DNA from: Qipengyuania pelagi
GTDB lineage: Bacteria; Pseudomonadota; Alphaproteobacteria; Sphingomonadales; Sphingomonadaceae
Length of the DNA stretch: 64,000 nt
Direction: 5' to 3'
NCBI RefSeq assembly: GCF_009827295.1
Contig: NZ_WTYD01000001.1
Span: 496,001 to 560,000, forward strand
In this document: one piece after another, positions 43,325-52,618 of the stretch
Layout of the letters: each line of letters begins with the position of its first letter
How positions within the stretch are numbered: position 1 is the first letter of the stretch
Translations under genes and position numbers: made by a program
Notes under the pieces: model-generated
Databases searched by the model: none
What the model saw: only the letters and a program-made list of their open reading frames with translations
Told to the model about the DNA's origin: nothing

Positions 43325-45913
43325 ATGCAACTCGTCATCGTTGAATCACCGGCGAAAGCCAAAACCATCGAGAAATATCTCGGCAAGGACTTCAAGGTCC
43401 TCGCCAGTTACGGCCATGTCCGCGATCTGCCGCCCAAGGATGGCAGCGTGCGCCCGGACGAGGATTTCGCGATGGACTGGGAACTCTATCGCGACAAGCA
43501 GAGCCGCTTCAAGGAAATCGCCGACGCCGCCAAGAAGGCCGATCGCCTGGTCCTCGCCACCGACCCCGATCGCGAGGGGGAAGCGATCAGCTGGCACGTC
43601 CGCGAGCTGCTCAACAACCGCAAGGCGCTGCCCGCCAAGGTCGATCGGGTGACCTTCAACGCAATCACCAAGCCCGCCGTGACCGAGGCGATGAAATCCC
43701 CGCGTGAGCTCGACCAGCCCCTGATCGACGCCTATCTGGCGCGCCGCGCCCTCGACTATCTTTACGGCTTCACCCTGTCGCCCGTCCTGTGGCGGCGCCT
43801 TCCGGGCGCGAAGAGCGCGGGCCGCGTCCAGTCGGTCGCGCTGCGCCTCGTCTGCGAGCGCGAGCGTGAGATCGAGGCCTTCCGGCCTGACGAATATTGG
43901 AGCGTCCTTGCGAAATTGCAGCATGACGGGACCGCCTTCGATGCGCGGCTGGTCAAATTCGACGGCAGGAAGCTGGAAAAGCTGACGCTCGGCGACGAGG
44001 GCAGCGCCATGGCCGCGAAAAAGGCCGTCGAGGACGGGCGCTTCACGGTCGAGGAGGTCGAGACCAAGCCGCTGAAGCGCAATCCCGCGCCGCCCTTCAC
44101 CACCTCGACCTTGCAGCAGGAGGCGGCGCGCAAGCTCGGCTTTTCCGCCAGCCATACGATGCGGCTGGCCCAATCGCTCTACGAGGCGGGCGCGATCACC
44201 TATATGCGGACCGACGGCGTGCAGATGGACATGAGCGCCATCATGGCTGCGCGCGACGCCATCGTGGAGCGGTTCAGCGACGATTATCGCCCGGAGAAAC
44301 CGCGCTTTTACAGCACGAAGGCGAAGAATGCTCAGGAAGCGCACGAAGCGATCCGGCCGACCGATTTCCGCAAGGATCGCGCAGGCTCGGGCGACGAGGC
44401 CAAACTCTACGACCTGATCTTCAAGCGCGCCATGGCGAGCCAGATGGCGACCGCCCAGCTCGAACGCACCACCGTCACCCTGCGCGATGCGACCGGCCAG
44501 CACGAGCTTCGCGCCACTGGCCAAGTGGTGAAGTTCCCCGGTTATTTCGCTGTTTATCAGGAAGGTAGGGACGACAGCGAAGACGAGGACGAGGGGTTAC
44601 TCCCCATCCTTCGCAAGGGCGACGCGCCGAGCAAGACGGCGGTCGAAGCCAATCAGCATTTCACCCAGCCGCCACCGCGCTTTTCCGAAGCGTCGCTGGT
44701 CAAGCGGCTGGAGGAACTCGGTATCGGGCGCCCTTCGACCTATGCCAGCACCATCCAGACGCTACGAGACCGAGCCTATGTCAGGATGGAGAAAAACCGT
44801 TTCTTTGCAGAAGAGTCCGGGCGGTTATTGACGGCGTTTCTCGAGCGATTCTTCCCGACCTACGTCGCGTATGATTTCACCGCCGGGATGGAGGACGAAC
44901 TCGACGAGGTCAGCGCGGGTAACGAGGCCTGGAAGAAGCTGCTCGAAGCGTTCTGGAAGGACTTCAAGCCCAAGACCGAAGAGGTGATGGAGAAGAAGCC
45001 GTCCGAGGTCACCGAGGTGCTGGACGAGTATCTCTCCGACTTCCTCTTCCCCGAACGCGCCGATGGGAAGGACCCGCGCTTCTGCCCGCTCTGCGAACAG
45101 GAAGGCCGCGATGGCGGGCGGCTGGCCCTTAGGGGCGGGCGCTATGGCGCCTTCGTCGCCTGTGCGAATTATCCCGAATGCAAATACACTCGCCGCTTCG
45201 CCCAGCCGGGCGCGGATGGCGAGGACCCGGCCGATGACGGCGTGATGGGCGAGGACCCGGAAACCGGCCTGCCGATCGAGCGCAAGAGCGGTCGGTTCGG
45301 CCCCTATGTCCAGCTCGGCGAGGGCAAGGAGGCCAAGCGCGCGAGCATTCCCAAGGACCTCGACGATTTTGATCTCGAATGGGCGATCAAGCTGCTCGGC
45401 CTGCCGCGCATCGTCGGCGCGCATCCCGAAACGGGCAAGGAAATCGAAGCTGCGATAGGGCGTTACGGGCCGTATCTGCGGCATGATGGCAAATACGGGA
45501 AGCTGTCGAACACGCGCGAAGTGTTCGAAGTCGGGATGAACCGCGCGGTCGATATCCTCGCCCAGGCCGCCAATCGTGCCGGCGGCGGGCGCGGCAAGGC
45601 GGAGCCGATCAAGTCGCTAGGCGAACATCCCACCAGCGGCGGCGAAATGAAGGTGATGCCGGGCCGCTACGGCCCCTATGTGACCGACGGCACCACCAAT
45701 GCGACGATCCCCAAGGACATGAAGCCTGAGGATCTGACGGAGGCGCAGGCCATCGAACTGATCGACGCGCGCGCGGCCAAGGGACCTGCGAAGAAGAAGC
45801 GCAAGGCCCCGGCGAAGAAGAAGGCCCCGGCGAAGAAAACGGCTGCCAAGAAGGCTCCGGCCAAGAAACCCGCCGCCAAGAAGAAGGCCGCAGCGAAGAA
45901 GGACGCCGAGTGA
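43325..45913 (+). CDS. topA: DNA topoisomerase I
   Basis: An 862-residue type IA topoisomerase relaxing negative supercoils. The TOPRIM domain opens with VIVESPAKAKTIEKYLG, and DPDREGEAISWH carries the metal-binding acids. The catalytic Tyr293 is in ITYMRTDG. The C-terminal region has a zinc-ribbon-like part (FCPLCEQEG ... ACANYPECKYTR) and further repeats, then a Lys/Ala/Pro-rich tail (about 40 residues, repeated AKK-type units) that likely binds DNA. The stop overlaps the next start by one base (TGATG). Confidence 0.96.
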   Translation: MQLVIVESPAKAKTIEKYLGKDFKVLASYGHVRDLPPKDGSVRPDEDFAMDWELYRDKQSRFKEIADAAKKADRLVLATDPDREGEAISWHVRELLNNRKALPAKVDRVTFNAITKPAVTEAMKSPRELDQPLIDAYLARRALDYLYGFTLSPVLWRRLPGAKSAGRVQSVALRLVCEREREIEAFRPDEYWSVLAKLQHDGTAFDARLVKFDGRKLEKLTLGDEGSAMAAKKAVEDGRFTVEEVETKPLKRNPAPPFTTSTLQQEAARKLGFSASHTMRLAQSLYEAGAITYMRTDGVQMDMSAIMAARDAIVERFSDDYRPEKPRFYSTKAKNAQEAHEAIRPTDFRKDRAGSGDEAKLYDLIFKRAMASQMATAQLERTTVTLRDATGQHELRATGQVVKFPGYFAVYQEGRDDSEDEDEGLLPILRKGDAPSKTAVEANQHFTQPPPRFSEASLVKRLEELGIGRPSTYASTIQTLRDRAYVRMEKNRFFAEESGRLLTAFLERFFPTYVAYDFTAGMEDELDEVSAGNEAWKKLLEAFWKDFKPKTEEVMEKKPSEVTEVLDEYLSDFLFPERADGKDPRFCPLCEQEGRDGGRLALRGGRYGAFVACANYPECKYTRRFAQPGADGEDPADDGVMGEDPETGLPIERKSGRFGPYVQLGEGKEAKRASIPKDLDDFDLEWAIKLLGLPRIVGAHPETGKEIEAAIGRYGPYLRHDGKYGKLSNTREVFEVGMNRAVDILAQAANRAGGGRGKAEPIKSLGEHPTSGGEMKVMPGRYGPYVTDGTTNATIPKDMKPEDLTEAQAIELIDARAAKGPAKKKRKAPAKKKAPAKKTAAKKAPAKKPAAKKKAAAKKDAE

Positions 45914-46095
45914 TGGCGAAGGAGTTTTTCGAACGCCATAAGCAGCCCTGGAAGGCCGACGAGGCTGGCCAGCTTCGTATGCTGGCTGGCAAGGGCAAGG
46001 GCCTCAAGGAAATCGCCAAGGCGATCGGCCGAAGCGAGGAATCGACCAAGGATTTCGCCAAGAAGAACAAGATCGAGATTTTGAAGAAGCGGTAG
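45913..46095 (+). CDS. Small basic helical protein, helix-turn-helix-like
   Basis: A 60-residue basic protein. The pattern LRMLAGKGKGLKEIAKAIGRSE resembles a helix-turn-helix of the Myb/SANT or GcrA kind (helix, turn, recognition helix), ending KKNKIEILKKR. The ATG at 45913 shares its A with the topA stop codon, so it is translationally coupled to topA; an in-frame GTG one codon upstream is possible. It lies 19 bases from the MFS gene. I do not recognise a named family, and DNA binding is inference. Confidence 0.65.
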   Translation: MAKEFFERHKQPWKADEAGQLRMLAGKGKGLKEIAKAIGRSEESTKDFAKKNKIEILKKR

Positions 46096-46114
46096 CAGCG
46101 AAGGGCGTTCGGTC

Positions 46115-47575
46115 ATGGTGGATGCGCAAGGCCCCGGTGCGAAATCAGGGCCGAACTCAATAGCGGACGGTGCGCCCGCCCTCGCTCCAGAACCCGGCAG
46201 CGACGGACTGCCCATGCCACGGCGAATCTGGGCGATCTGCGCGATAAGCTTCGGCACCGCCCTGTTCGTGGTCGATGGCGCGGTAGCGAACGTCGCCCTG
46301 CCGACCATCGCGCGCGATCTTTCGGTCAGCACCGGAGCGGCGACCAACGTCGTCACAATCTACCAGCTGGTGATGGTCATGGTCTTGCTGCCCTTCGCCA
46401 CGATCGGCGACCGGATCGGCCATCGGCGCCTTTACCAGATCGGTCAGATCGTCTTTTTCGCCGCATCCGCCGCAGCGTTTTTGATCGATAGCTTCTGGCA
46501 ATTGATCGCGGTGCGCGTGGTGCAGAGCTTCGGTGCGGGGATCGCGCTGGCTGTATCCGCCGCGATGCTGCGCGCGATCTATCCGGCAAAAAGCCTCGGC
46601 AGCGGGCTCGGTATCAACAGCGTGATCGTGGCGACCGCTTACGCCATCGCGCCGACGCTGGGCGGTTTCATCGTCGAGCATCTCGACTGGCGCTGGGTTT
46701 TCGTCGCCGCCGCGCCCCTGGCGCTGGTATCGCTGGCGATCGGGCGCTTCCTGCCCGACCCCGAACCGCGAAAGGGCCGGATCGATGCGGTCAGCGGCGT
46801 GTGGAGCGCGGTGACCGCGATGCTGCTGATCGGCGGGCTGACGCTGGCGACGCATGACCGGATCGTGCCGGGTCTGGCGGCGGTCGTGCTGGGGATCGTC
46901 TCCGCCTTTCTCCTGACGCGACGCGAGAGCACGAAGGAGCGCCCGGTCCTCCCCGTCGATCTGATGCGCCGCCCCGTCATCGGCCTTTCGGTGCTGGCTG
47001 CGGTCTGTGCCTTCGTGGCTTCGGCGATGCTGATCGTGGCGCTGCCGTTCCGCTTCGAACAGGGCATGGGCTATTCGCCCGACGAGGTCGGCTTGCTGAT
47101 TGCGCCTTTCCCGCTCACCATGCTGGTCGTCGCTCCGGCGGCGGGCTGGCTGTCCGATCGGATATCACCCTCGGTGATGGGGGTGGTGGGAATGGGGATC
47201 GCGATCGCGGGCCTGGTGGCGCTGGCTTTCATGCCCGATCAGGCAGGGGCGGTAGGGATAGCCTGGCGCCTGTCGATCTGCGCGCTGGGTTTCGGCCTGT
47301 TCCTCGCCCCCAATTCGCGGTTGATGATCGGCAGCGCGCCGAAGGATCGCAGCGCGGCAGCGGGTGGTATACTTTCGACCGCGCGCCTCTTCGGCCAGTC
47401 GACCGGCGCGGCGGTGGTGGGTCTGCTTCTGGCACTGGGCCTTGGCCTGGGCGCGACACCCTATTCGGTGGCGCTGGCCTTCTGCGTATTGGCGATGGCG
47501 TGCAGCGCTTGGCGCTTCAAGGCGACCGGGGCGACGATCGTGCGAAAGCCCCAGCATCCCGATACGGTGCGCTGA
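46115..47575 (+). CDS. MFS transporter, DHA2 (EmrB/QacA) drug-export type
   Basis: A 486-residue membrane protein with a polar N-terminus (about 35 residues) and around 14 predicted helices. Motif A-like GDRIGHRRLYQIGQ follows helix 2, and FVVDGAVANVALPTIARDL in helix 1 is the DHA2 motif-D-like signature (usually LDxTIVNVALP, here VDGAVANVALP). The motif C region is APTLGGFIVEHLDWRWVF. It is probably a proton-coupled drug or metabolite exporter; the substrate is not predictable. It is convergent with era, 10 bases apart. Confidence 0.88.
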   Translation: MVDAQGPGAKSGPNSIADGAPALAPEPGSDGLPMPRRIWAICAISFGTALFVVDGAVANVALPTIARDLSVSTGAATNVVTIYQLVMVMVLLPFATIGDRIGHRRLYQIGQIVFFAASAAAFLIDSFWQLIAVRVVQSFGAGIALAVSAAMLRAIYPAKSLGSGLGINSVIVATAYAIAPTLGGFIVEHLDWRWVFVAAAPLALVSLAIGRFLPDPEPRKGRIDAVSGVWSAVTAMLLIGGLTLATHDRIVPGLAAVVLGIVSAFLLTRRESTKERPVLPVDLMRRPVIGLSVLAAVCAFVASAMLIVALPFRFEQGMGYSPDEVGLLIAPFPLTMLVVAPAAGWLSDRISPSVMGVVGMGIAIAGLVALAFMPDQAGAVGIAWRLSICALGFGLFLAPNSRLMIGSAPKDRSAAAGGILSTARLFGQSTGAAVVGLLLALGLGLGATPYSVALAFCVLAMACSAWRFKATGATIVRKPQHPDTVR

Positions 47576-47585
47576 CGGGGCCGAT

Positions 47586-48500
47586 CTACCGCACCCAGTC
47601 CAGCCCCATCTCCTCGAACATCTCCTTGTCCTCGCTCCAGCGTTCGTCGGTCTTGACGTGGAGGAAGAGGTGGACCTTGCGACCGAGTAACTCACTCAGC
47701 TCCTCGCGCGCGGCCTGGCCGATCTCCTTGATGCGGCTGCCGCCCTTGCCAAGGACGATAGCGCGCTGATTGTCGCGCATGACCACGATCTGCTGGTGGA
47801 TCTCGACGCTGCCGTCCTTGCGTTCGACGTATTTTTCCGGCCGCACCGCGCTGTCATAGGGCAGTTCCTCGTGCAGCTGGCGATAGAGCTGTTCGCGGGT
47901 GATCTCGCAGGCCAGCAAGCGTTCGCTCGCATCGCTCACCTGATCTTCGGGATACATCCACGGCGCATCCGGCATCATCGCGGCGAGCGCATCCTTCATC
48001 TCCGGCACCCCATCCCCCGTCAGGGCCGAGATGAAATAGACCTCGGTAAAATCGACCTTCTCGCCCAGCTCCTGCGCCAAAGCGAGCAGCGGTTCCTTCC
48101 TGGCCCGATCGACCTTGTTCAGCACCAGGATCTTGCGCTCGGGGCGACCAGCGATCTGTTCGATCAGCGGTTCGAGTTCGTGGCGGCGCTGCTTGATCGG
48201 ATCGACCAGCAGCAGCACCGCATCCGCCGCTTCCGCGCCTTCCCACGCCGCGCTCACCATCGCGCGGTCCAATCGCCGCTTGGGCGCGAAGATGCCGGGC
48301 GTGTCGACCAGGATCATCTGCGTGTCGGGATCGGTATCGGGGTGCAGCGCGATGCCCATCATGCGCGCGCGCGTGGTCTGCGCCTTGGCCGATGTGATCG
48401 CGACCTTCTGGCCGACCAACTGGTTCACCAGCGTGGATTTGCCCGCATTGGGCGCGCCGATCACGGCGACGATCCCGCATCTGGTATGACTATCGCTCAC
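47586..48500 (-). CDS. era: GTPase Era
   Basis: A 304-residue essential GTPase binding 16S rRNA during 30S assembly. G motifs: G1 GAPNAGKST, G3 DTPGI, G4 NKVD. The C-terminal KH domain contains VVMRDNQRAIVLGKGGSRIK and EIGQAARE. The GTG start at 48500 overlaps the rnc stop (GTGA at 48497-48500). A much longer open frame extends upstream but is out of frame with rnc's coding. It is the last gene of lepB-rnc-era. Confidence 0.95.
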   Translation of the reverse strand: MSDSHTRCGIVAVIGAPNAGKSTLVNQLVGQKVAITSAKAQTTRARMMGIALHPDTDPDTQMILVDTPGIFAPKRRLDRAMVSAAWEGAEAADAVLLLVDPIKQRRHELEPLIEQIAGRPERKILVLNKVDRARKEPLLALAQELGEKVDFTEVYFISALTGDGVPEMKDALAAMMPDAPWMYPEDQVSDASERLLACEITREQLYRQLHEELPYDSAVRPEKYVERKDGSVEIHQQIVVMRDNQRAIVLGKGGSRIKEIGQAAREELSELLGRKVHLFLHVKTDERWSEDKEMFEEMGLDWVR

Positions 48501-49168
48501 CCGTATTTCTCCATGAATGTCTTGGCCGCAGCCTTTTCCGCTTCGCCCTTGCTGCCGGCGGTGGCCTGCGCCTCGCCGACCTTGTGGACCTTGACCCGGA
48601 CCGTGAATTTCGCCGCGTGATCGGGGCCGGACCGGTCGACGACTTCGTATTCCGGTGGCTTGCGCTGATTGCCTGCGGCCCATTCCTGAAGCGCGCTCTT
48701 GGGGTGCTTGGACTTGCCCGCACCGCTTTCGAGCGCGGGGCGCCACAATTGGTGGACCAGATCGCGCGTCGGGCCGAACCCGTGTTCGAGAAAATGCGCG
48801 CCGAGCAGCGATTCCATCACATCGCCAAGGATATTGTCGCTGTCGCGACCGCCATCGGAACTCGCCTGTTTCGAGATACGGATATGCGGCGCAAGGTCGA
48901 TGCCGCGCGCGATTTCCGCGCACATGGCGCGGCTGACAAGCGCATTTAGGCGCTGCGACAATTTGCCTTCCGGCGCTTCGCTGCGTTCGAACAGCCAGTC
49001 CGCGATGGCGAGGCCGAGGACCCGGTCGCCCAAAAATTCGAGCCGTTCGTAATCGCGCTTCTCCCCCATGCTGCCATGGGTGAGCGCGGCCTGCCACAAT
49101 GCCGGATCGCCGACCGTGTATCCGGTCCTCTCCAGCCATTCGCGGGCTTCGGATGTCAGTTCGCTCAC
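48497..49168 (-). CDS. rnc: Ribonuclease III
   Basis: A 223-residue double-strand-specific endoribonuclease processing rRNA precursors. The catalytic signature ERLEFLGDRVLGLAIADWL and the second acidic site in DNILGDVMESLLGA are followed by a C-terminal dsRNA-binding domain (KSALQEWAAG to GEAEKAAAKTFME). The GTG start at 49168 overlaps the lepB stop (GTGA), and its own stop overlaps the era start in the same way. All three are likely made from one message. Confidence 0.95.
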   Translation of the reverse strand: MSELTSEAREWLERTGYTVGDPALWQAALTHGSMGEKRDYERLEFLGDRVLGLAIADWLFERSEAPEGKLSQRLNALVSRAMCAEIARGIDLAPHIRISKQASSDGGRDSDNILGDVMESLLGAHFLEHGFGPTRDLVHQLWRPALESGAGKSKHPKSALQEWAAGNQRKPPEYEVVDRSGPDHAAKFTVRVKVHKVGEAQATAGSKGEAEKAAAKTFMEKYG

Positions 49169-50013
49169 AGTCCGTCTCCGATCCGGTCCCAGCGCGCGGC
49201 GGTGAACCATGTCCAGGGTTTTGCCCATTGGGCGCTTCCGTCGGTCGAGAACAGTATCATGCTCGCGCGCCCGACCAGCAGGTCCGTGGGTACGAGGCCC
49301 ACGCCGCCGTTCGCAATGGCGGGATAGCGGCTGTCCTGCGAATTGTCGCGATTGTCGCCCGTGACGAACAGGCGCCCCTCGGGCACGGTGACGGGACCGA
49401 AATCGTCCGCCGGACCGGTGCCGAGATCGATCACGCGGTAGCTGCGCCCGTTCGGCAGGGTTTCGACCGCGCTGGCATAGTCGCACACATTGCCTTGCGG
49501 CGTCAGCCGTTCGCGTGCGGCTGGATGGCAGCGCGTATTGGCCGAGAGCGGAACGGACATCTCCGTTTTGGCGGTCTGCGGAACGATTCGTCCGTTCAGG
49601 ATCAGCCGCCCCCGGCGCATCTCGACGGTATCGCCGGGAAGGCCGATCACGCGCTTGATGTAATCGACATCGTCGACCGGATGGCGAAATATCGCGACGT
49701 CGCCGCGCTCTGGCAGATGGGCGAAGATACGGCCGGGCGGTAGTGGGGCCGCGAACGGCAGCGACAGCCGCGAATAGCCATAGGGCCATTTCGCCGCGAT
49801 CAGATAATCGCCGTTCCTGAGCAGCGGCATCATGCTTTCGCTCGGGATGGTGAAAGGCGCGAACAGCAGCGTGCGGAACAGGACGACCGCCAGCACCAGC
49901 TTCGCCACGAAAGCCAGCAAGCCACCCCAGCCTTCGCCCGGTTTCGGTTCGCTTTGCGGATCTTTGGGCAAGGGCCGGGTCCCTTCCGGTGCAAGCGTGG
50001 CGCTCATGCTCAT
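49165..50013 (-). CDS. lepB: Signal peptidase I
   Basis: A 282-residue type I signal peptidase. One membrane helix (LLAFVAKLVLAVVLFRTLLF) is followed by the catalytic Ser60 in IPSESMMPLL and Lys120 in DYIKRVIGLPGDTVE; VTGDNRDNSQDSRYPAI is the C-terminal signature. A two-Cys insertion (RCHP... NVCDYA) may form a disulfide outside the membrane. Starts at 50013 (MSMSAT) or 50007 are both possible. Its start region faces the divergent pgi gene. Confidence 0.95.
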   Translation of the reverse strand: MSMSATLAPEGTRPLPKDPQSEPKPGEGWGGLLAFVAKLVLAVVLFRTLLFAPFTIPSESMMPLLRNGDYLIAAKWPYGYSRLSLPFAAPLPPGRIFAHLPERGDVAIFRHPVDDVDYIKRVIGLPGDTVEMRRGRLILNGRIVPQTAKTEMSVPLSANTRCHPAARERLTPQGNVCDYASAVETLPNGRSYRVIDLGTGPADDFGPVTVPEGRLFVTGDNRDNSQDSRYPAIANGGVGLVPTDLLVGRASMILFSTDGSAQWAKPWTWFTAARWDRIGDGL

Positions 50014-50091
50014 GTGAGCGAGGGTTCGGGCTTGTCCATCATCGCAGCGACCCCTAGTCCCAGGGGGAACGCCACGAAAGGGTTTTTGCAT

Positions 50092-51675
50092 ATGTCCGCT
50101 TCCTCCCGCCACGCCGCTGCATCCGATGTCTGGGCGCGGATCGAGGCGTTGCCGCGCCCGACTTTGGGCGAACTCTTCAGCAAGGAACGCGACGGCGGCG
50201 AGGGCGGTGACGAACCGGCGGGGGAGGATCGCGTCGCGATGCTGTCGGGCCGGATCGAATGGGGCGCGGACGAGACGGCTGGCGGCGTGCTGTTCGACTG
50301 GTCGAAGACCCATCTCGACAGCGTGCTTCTGGACAATTTCGAAGCGCTCGCCGAAGCGCATGATTTTACCGGACGGCGTGACGCCCTGCTCGGGGGCGAG
50401 AGAGTCAACGTCACCGAGAATCGCGCCGCCACCCACACGGCGGAACGCGGCATCGGCAAGGACGCGCATGTCGAGGAAGCCGCCGCCTTGCGCGACCGGA
50501 TGCGCCTGCTGGTGCAGGCGGTCCATCAGGGCGCGCTGGGCGAGGTCAAGCATCTGATCCATATCGGTATCGGCGGCAGCGCGTTGGGACCGGCGCTGGC
50601 GGTGGATGCGCTGGCGCGCGATTTCCCGCTGGTGGATGTGCATGTCGTCTCGAACATCGACGGCGTTGCGCTGGAGGCGGCCTTCGCGGCCTGCGATCCC
50701 GCGACGACCATGATCGCAGTGGCCAGCAAGACCTTCACTACGATCGAGACGATGACCAACGCCAACAGCGCGCTGACCTGGCTGAAGGATAACGGCGTCG
50801 CCGATCCCTCAGGCCGGGTCGTCGCGCTGACGGCCAGCCCGGAAAAGGCCGTCGAATGGGGCGTGGACGAGACTCGCGTCCTGCCCTTCATGGAAAGCGT
50901 CGGCGGGCGGTATTCGCTGTGGTCGTCGATCGGCTTCCCGGTCGCGATCGCGGTCGGGTGGGACGATTTCGAAGCGATGCTGGCGGGCGCGCAGGCGGTC
51001 GACCGGCATTTCGCGGAAACGCAGGGCCGCGCCAATCTGCCGCTGCGCGCTGCCTTCGCGGACCGGTATTATGCGCGCATCCGCGGCTGCCAGACCCGCG
51101 CGGTCTTCGCCTATGACGAACGTCTCGGCCTGTTTCCCGACTATCTCCAACAGCTCGAGATGGAATCGAACGGCAAGCGCGTTACGAGCGACATGCAGCC
51201 GGTGGACGAGCCGACCGCGCCGATCACCTGGGGCGGGGTGGGCACCGATGCGCAACACGCGGTGTTCCAGCTGCTGCATCAGGGCACGCATCTGATCCCG
51301 GTCGACTTCATCGCCAGCGTGGCACCGGGTGACGCGCTCGACCCGGCGCATCACCGCATCCTGTTGATGAACTGCTTCGCGCAAGGGGCGGCCCTGATGA
51401 AAGGCGATCCGGGCAATGATCCCGCCCGCCATTTCCCCGGCGACCGGCCGAGCGCCACCATGCTGGCCGACGATCTCGACGCGGCGGCCCTGGGCGCGCT
51501 GATCGCCTTCCACGAACACCGCACCTTCGCCAACGCCGTCCTGATGGGGATCAATCCCTTCGACCAGTTCGGCGTCGAGCTGGGCAAGAGCATGGCCAAG
51601 GCGATCGAGCGCGGGGGCGAGCGGTTCGATGCGAGCACCGAGGCGCTGCTGGAGGCGGCGGGGATGAAGGCATGA
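50092..51675 (+). CDS. pgi: Glucose-6-phosphate isomerase
   Basis: A 527-residue isomerase of glycolysis/gluconeogenesis. Family signatures are HIGIGGSALGPALAVDAL, VASKTFTTIETMTNA, GGRYSLWSSIGFPVAIA and LGKSMAKAIERG near the C-terminus. The ATG at 50092 gives MSASSRHAAA; the frame extends upstream to 49954 but overlaps divergent lepB. The stop overlaps the next gene by 4 bases (ATGA at 51672-51675). Confidence 0.95.
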   Translation: MSASSRHAAASDVWARIEALPRPTLGELFSKERDGGEGGDEPAGEDRVAMLSGRIEWGADETAGGVLFDWSKTHLDSVLLDNFEALAEAHDFTGRRDALLGGERVNVTENRAATHTAERGIGKDAHVEEAAALRDRMRLLVQAVHQGALGEVKHLIHIGIGGSALGPALAVDALARDFPLVDVHVVSNIDGVALEAAFAACDPATTMIAVASKTFTTIETMTNANSALTWLKDNGVADPSGRVVALTASPEKAVEWGVDETRVLPFMESVGGRYSLWSSIGFPVAIAVGWDDFEAMLAGAQAVDRHFAETQGRANLPLRAAFADRYYARIRGCQTRAVFAYDERLGLFPDYLQQLEMESNGKRVTSDMQPVDEPTAPITWGGVGTDAQHAVFQLLHQGTHLIPVDFIASVAPGDALDPAHHRILLMNCFAQGAALMKGDPGNDPARHFPGDRPSATMLADDLDAAALGALIAFHEHRTFANAVLMGINPFDQFGVELGKSMAKAIERGGERFDASTEALLEAAGMKA

Positions 51676-52565
51676 GCGCGCTCACCCGCCTCGCGCTGCT
51701 ACCCGCCGCGCTGATCGCATCTACCATGGCCATGCCCGCGCTGGCCCATGGGCCGGAGCGTATCCTGTTCATCGGCAACAGCTTCACCCAGGGCGCGAAC
51801 AGCGCGGTGCTGCGCTATCGCCCCGACAGCGTCGAGGATCTGAACGCCGAAAAGCCCGACGACCGCGTCGGCGGCATTCCCGCGCTGTTCGCCAAATTCG
51901 CCGAGCAGGCGGGCATGGAATGGTCGGTCGCCCACGAATTGCGCGGCGGGACCACGCTAGACTTCCATCTCAACGAGAAGCGCGAGGCGATCGATCAGGG
52001 CTGGGATGTGGTCGTGATGCAGCAATTTTCGACGCTGAATCCCGAGCGCCCGCTCGATGCCACCGACACGCGCCGCGATGCGCCCGCGCTGGCGAAGATG
52101 TTCACCGCGGCCAAGCCCGACGTGCGCGTCTATCTGATGTCCACCTGGAGCCGCGCGGACCAGACCTACAAGCCGAACGGCCACTGGTACGGCCAACCGA
52201 TCGAGACCATGGCGCTCGACCTCAGGCGAGAGCTGGACGCGGTGGATAGGGCGAGCGACGATATCGACGCGGTCATTCCGGTGGGCGAGGCCTGGAACGC
52301 GGCCATCGCGGCGGGGATCGCCGACCCCAACCCCTATGATGGGCGCGATTACGGCACGATCGACCTGTGGAGTTACGACCACTATCACGCCAGCGCCGAA
52401 GGATCGTACCTCGAAGCGCTGACGGTCTTCGCGCAGATAACCGGCTACGACGTCCGCAAATTCGGCGGGACAGAGCGCGCGGCGCACGAGCTGGGTATCG
52501 AGGGCAAGGTGGCCGAGCAATTGCAGGCGATCGCCGCGCGTCAGGTCGGTATTGCGAACCCCTGA
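51672..52565 (+). CDS. Secreted SGNH-hydrolase-like protein
   Basis: A 297-residue protein with a signal peptide (LALLPAALIASTMAMPALA) and an SGNH/GDSL-like fold. Block I is ILFIGNSFTQG with the putative Ser nucleophile, and block V is WSYDHYHASAEG with the Asp-His pair. DVVVMQQFSTLNP is between. Related DUF4886 proteins are uncharacterised esterase-like enzymes. It is coupled to pgi by a 4-base overlap. The substrate is unknown. Confidence 0.78.
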   Translation: MSALTRLALLPAALIASTMAMPALAHGPERILFIGNSFTQGANSAVLRYRPDSVEDLNAEKPDDRVGGIPALFAKFAEQAGMEWSVAHELRGGTTLDFHLNEKREAIDQGWDVVVMQQFSTLNPERPLDATDTRRDAPALAKMFTAAKPDVRVYLMSTWSRADQTYKPNGHWYGQPIETMALDLRRELDAVDRASDDIDAVIPVGEAWNAAIAAGIADPNPYDGRDYGTIDLWSYDHYHASAEGSYLEALTVFAQITGYDVRKFGGTERAAHELGIEGKVAEQLQAIAARQVGIANP

Positions 52566-52618
52566 CATAACATAAGCGAGGTTCGGGACCGTAAGTCATT
52601 TCGCACCGTTGGGCGGTC

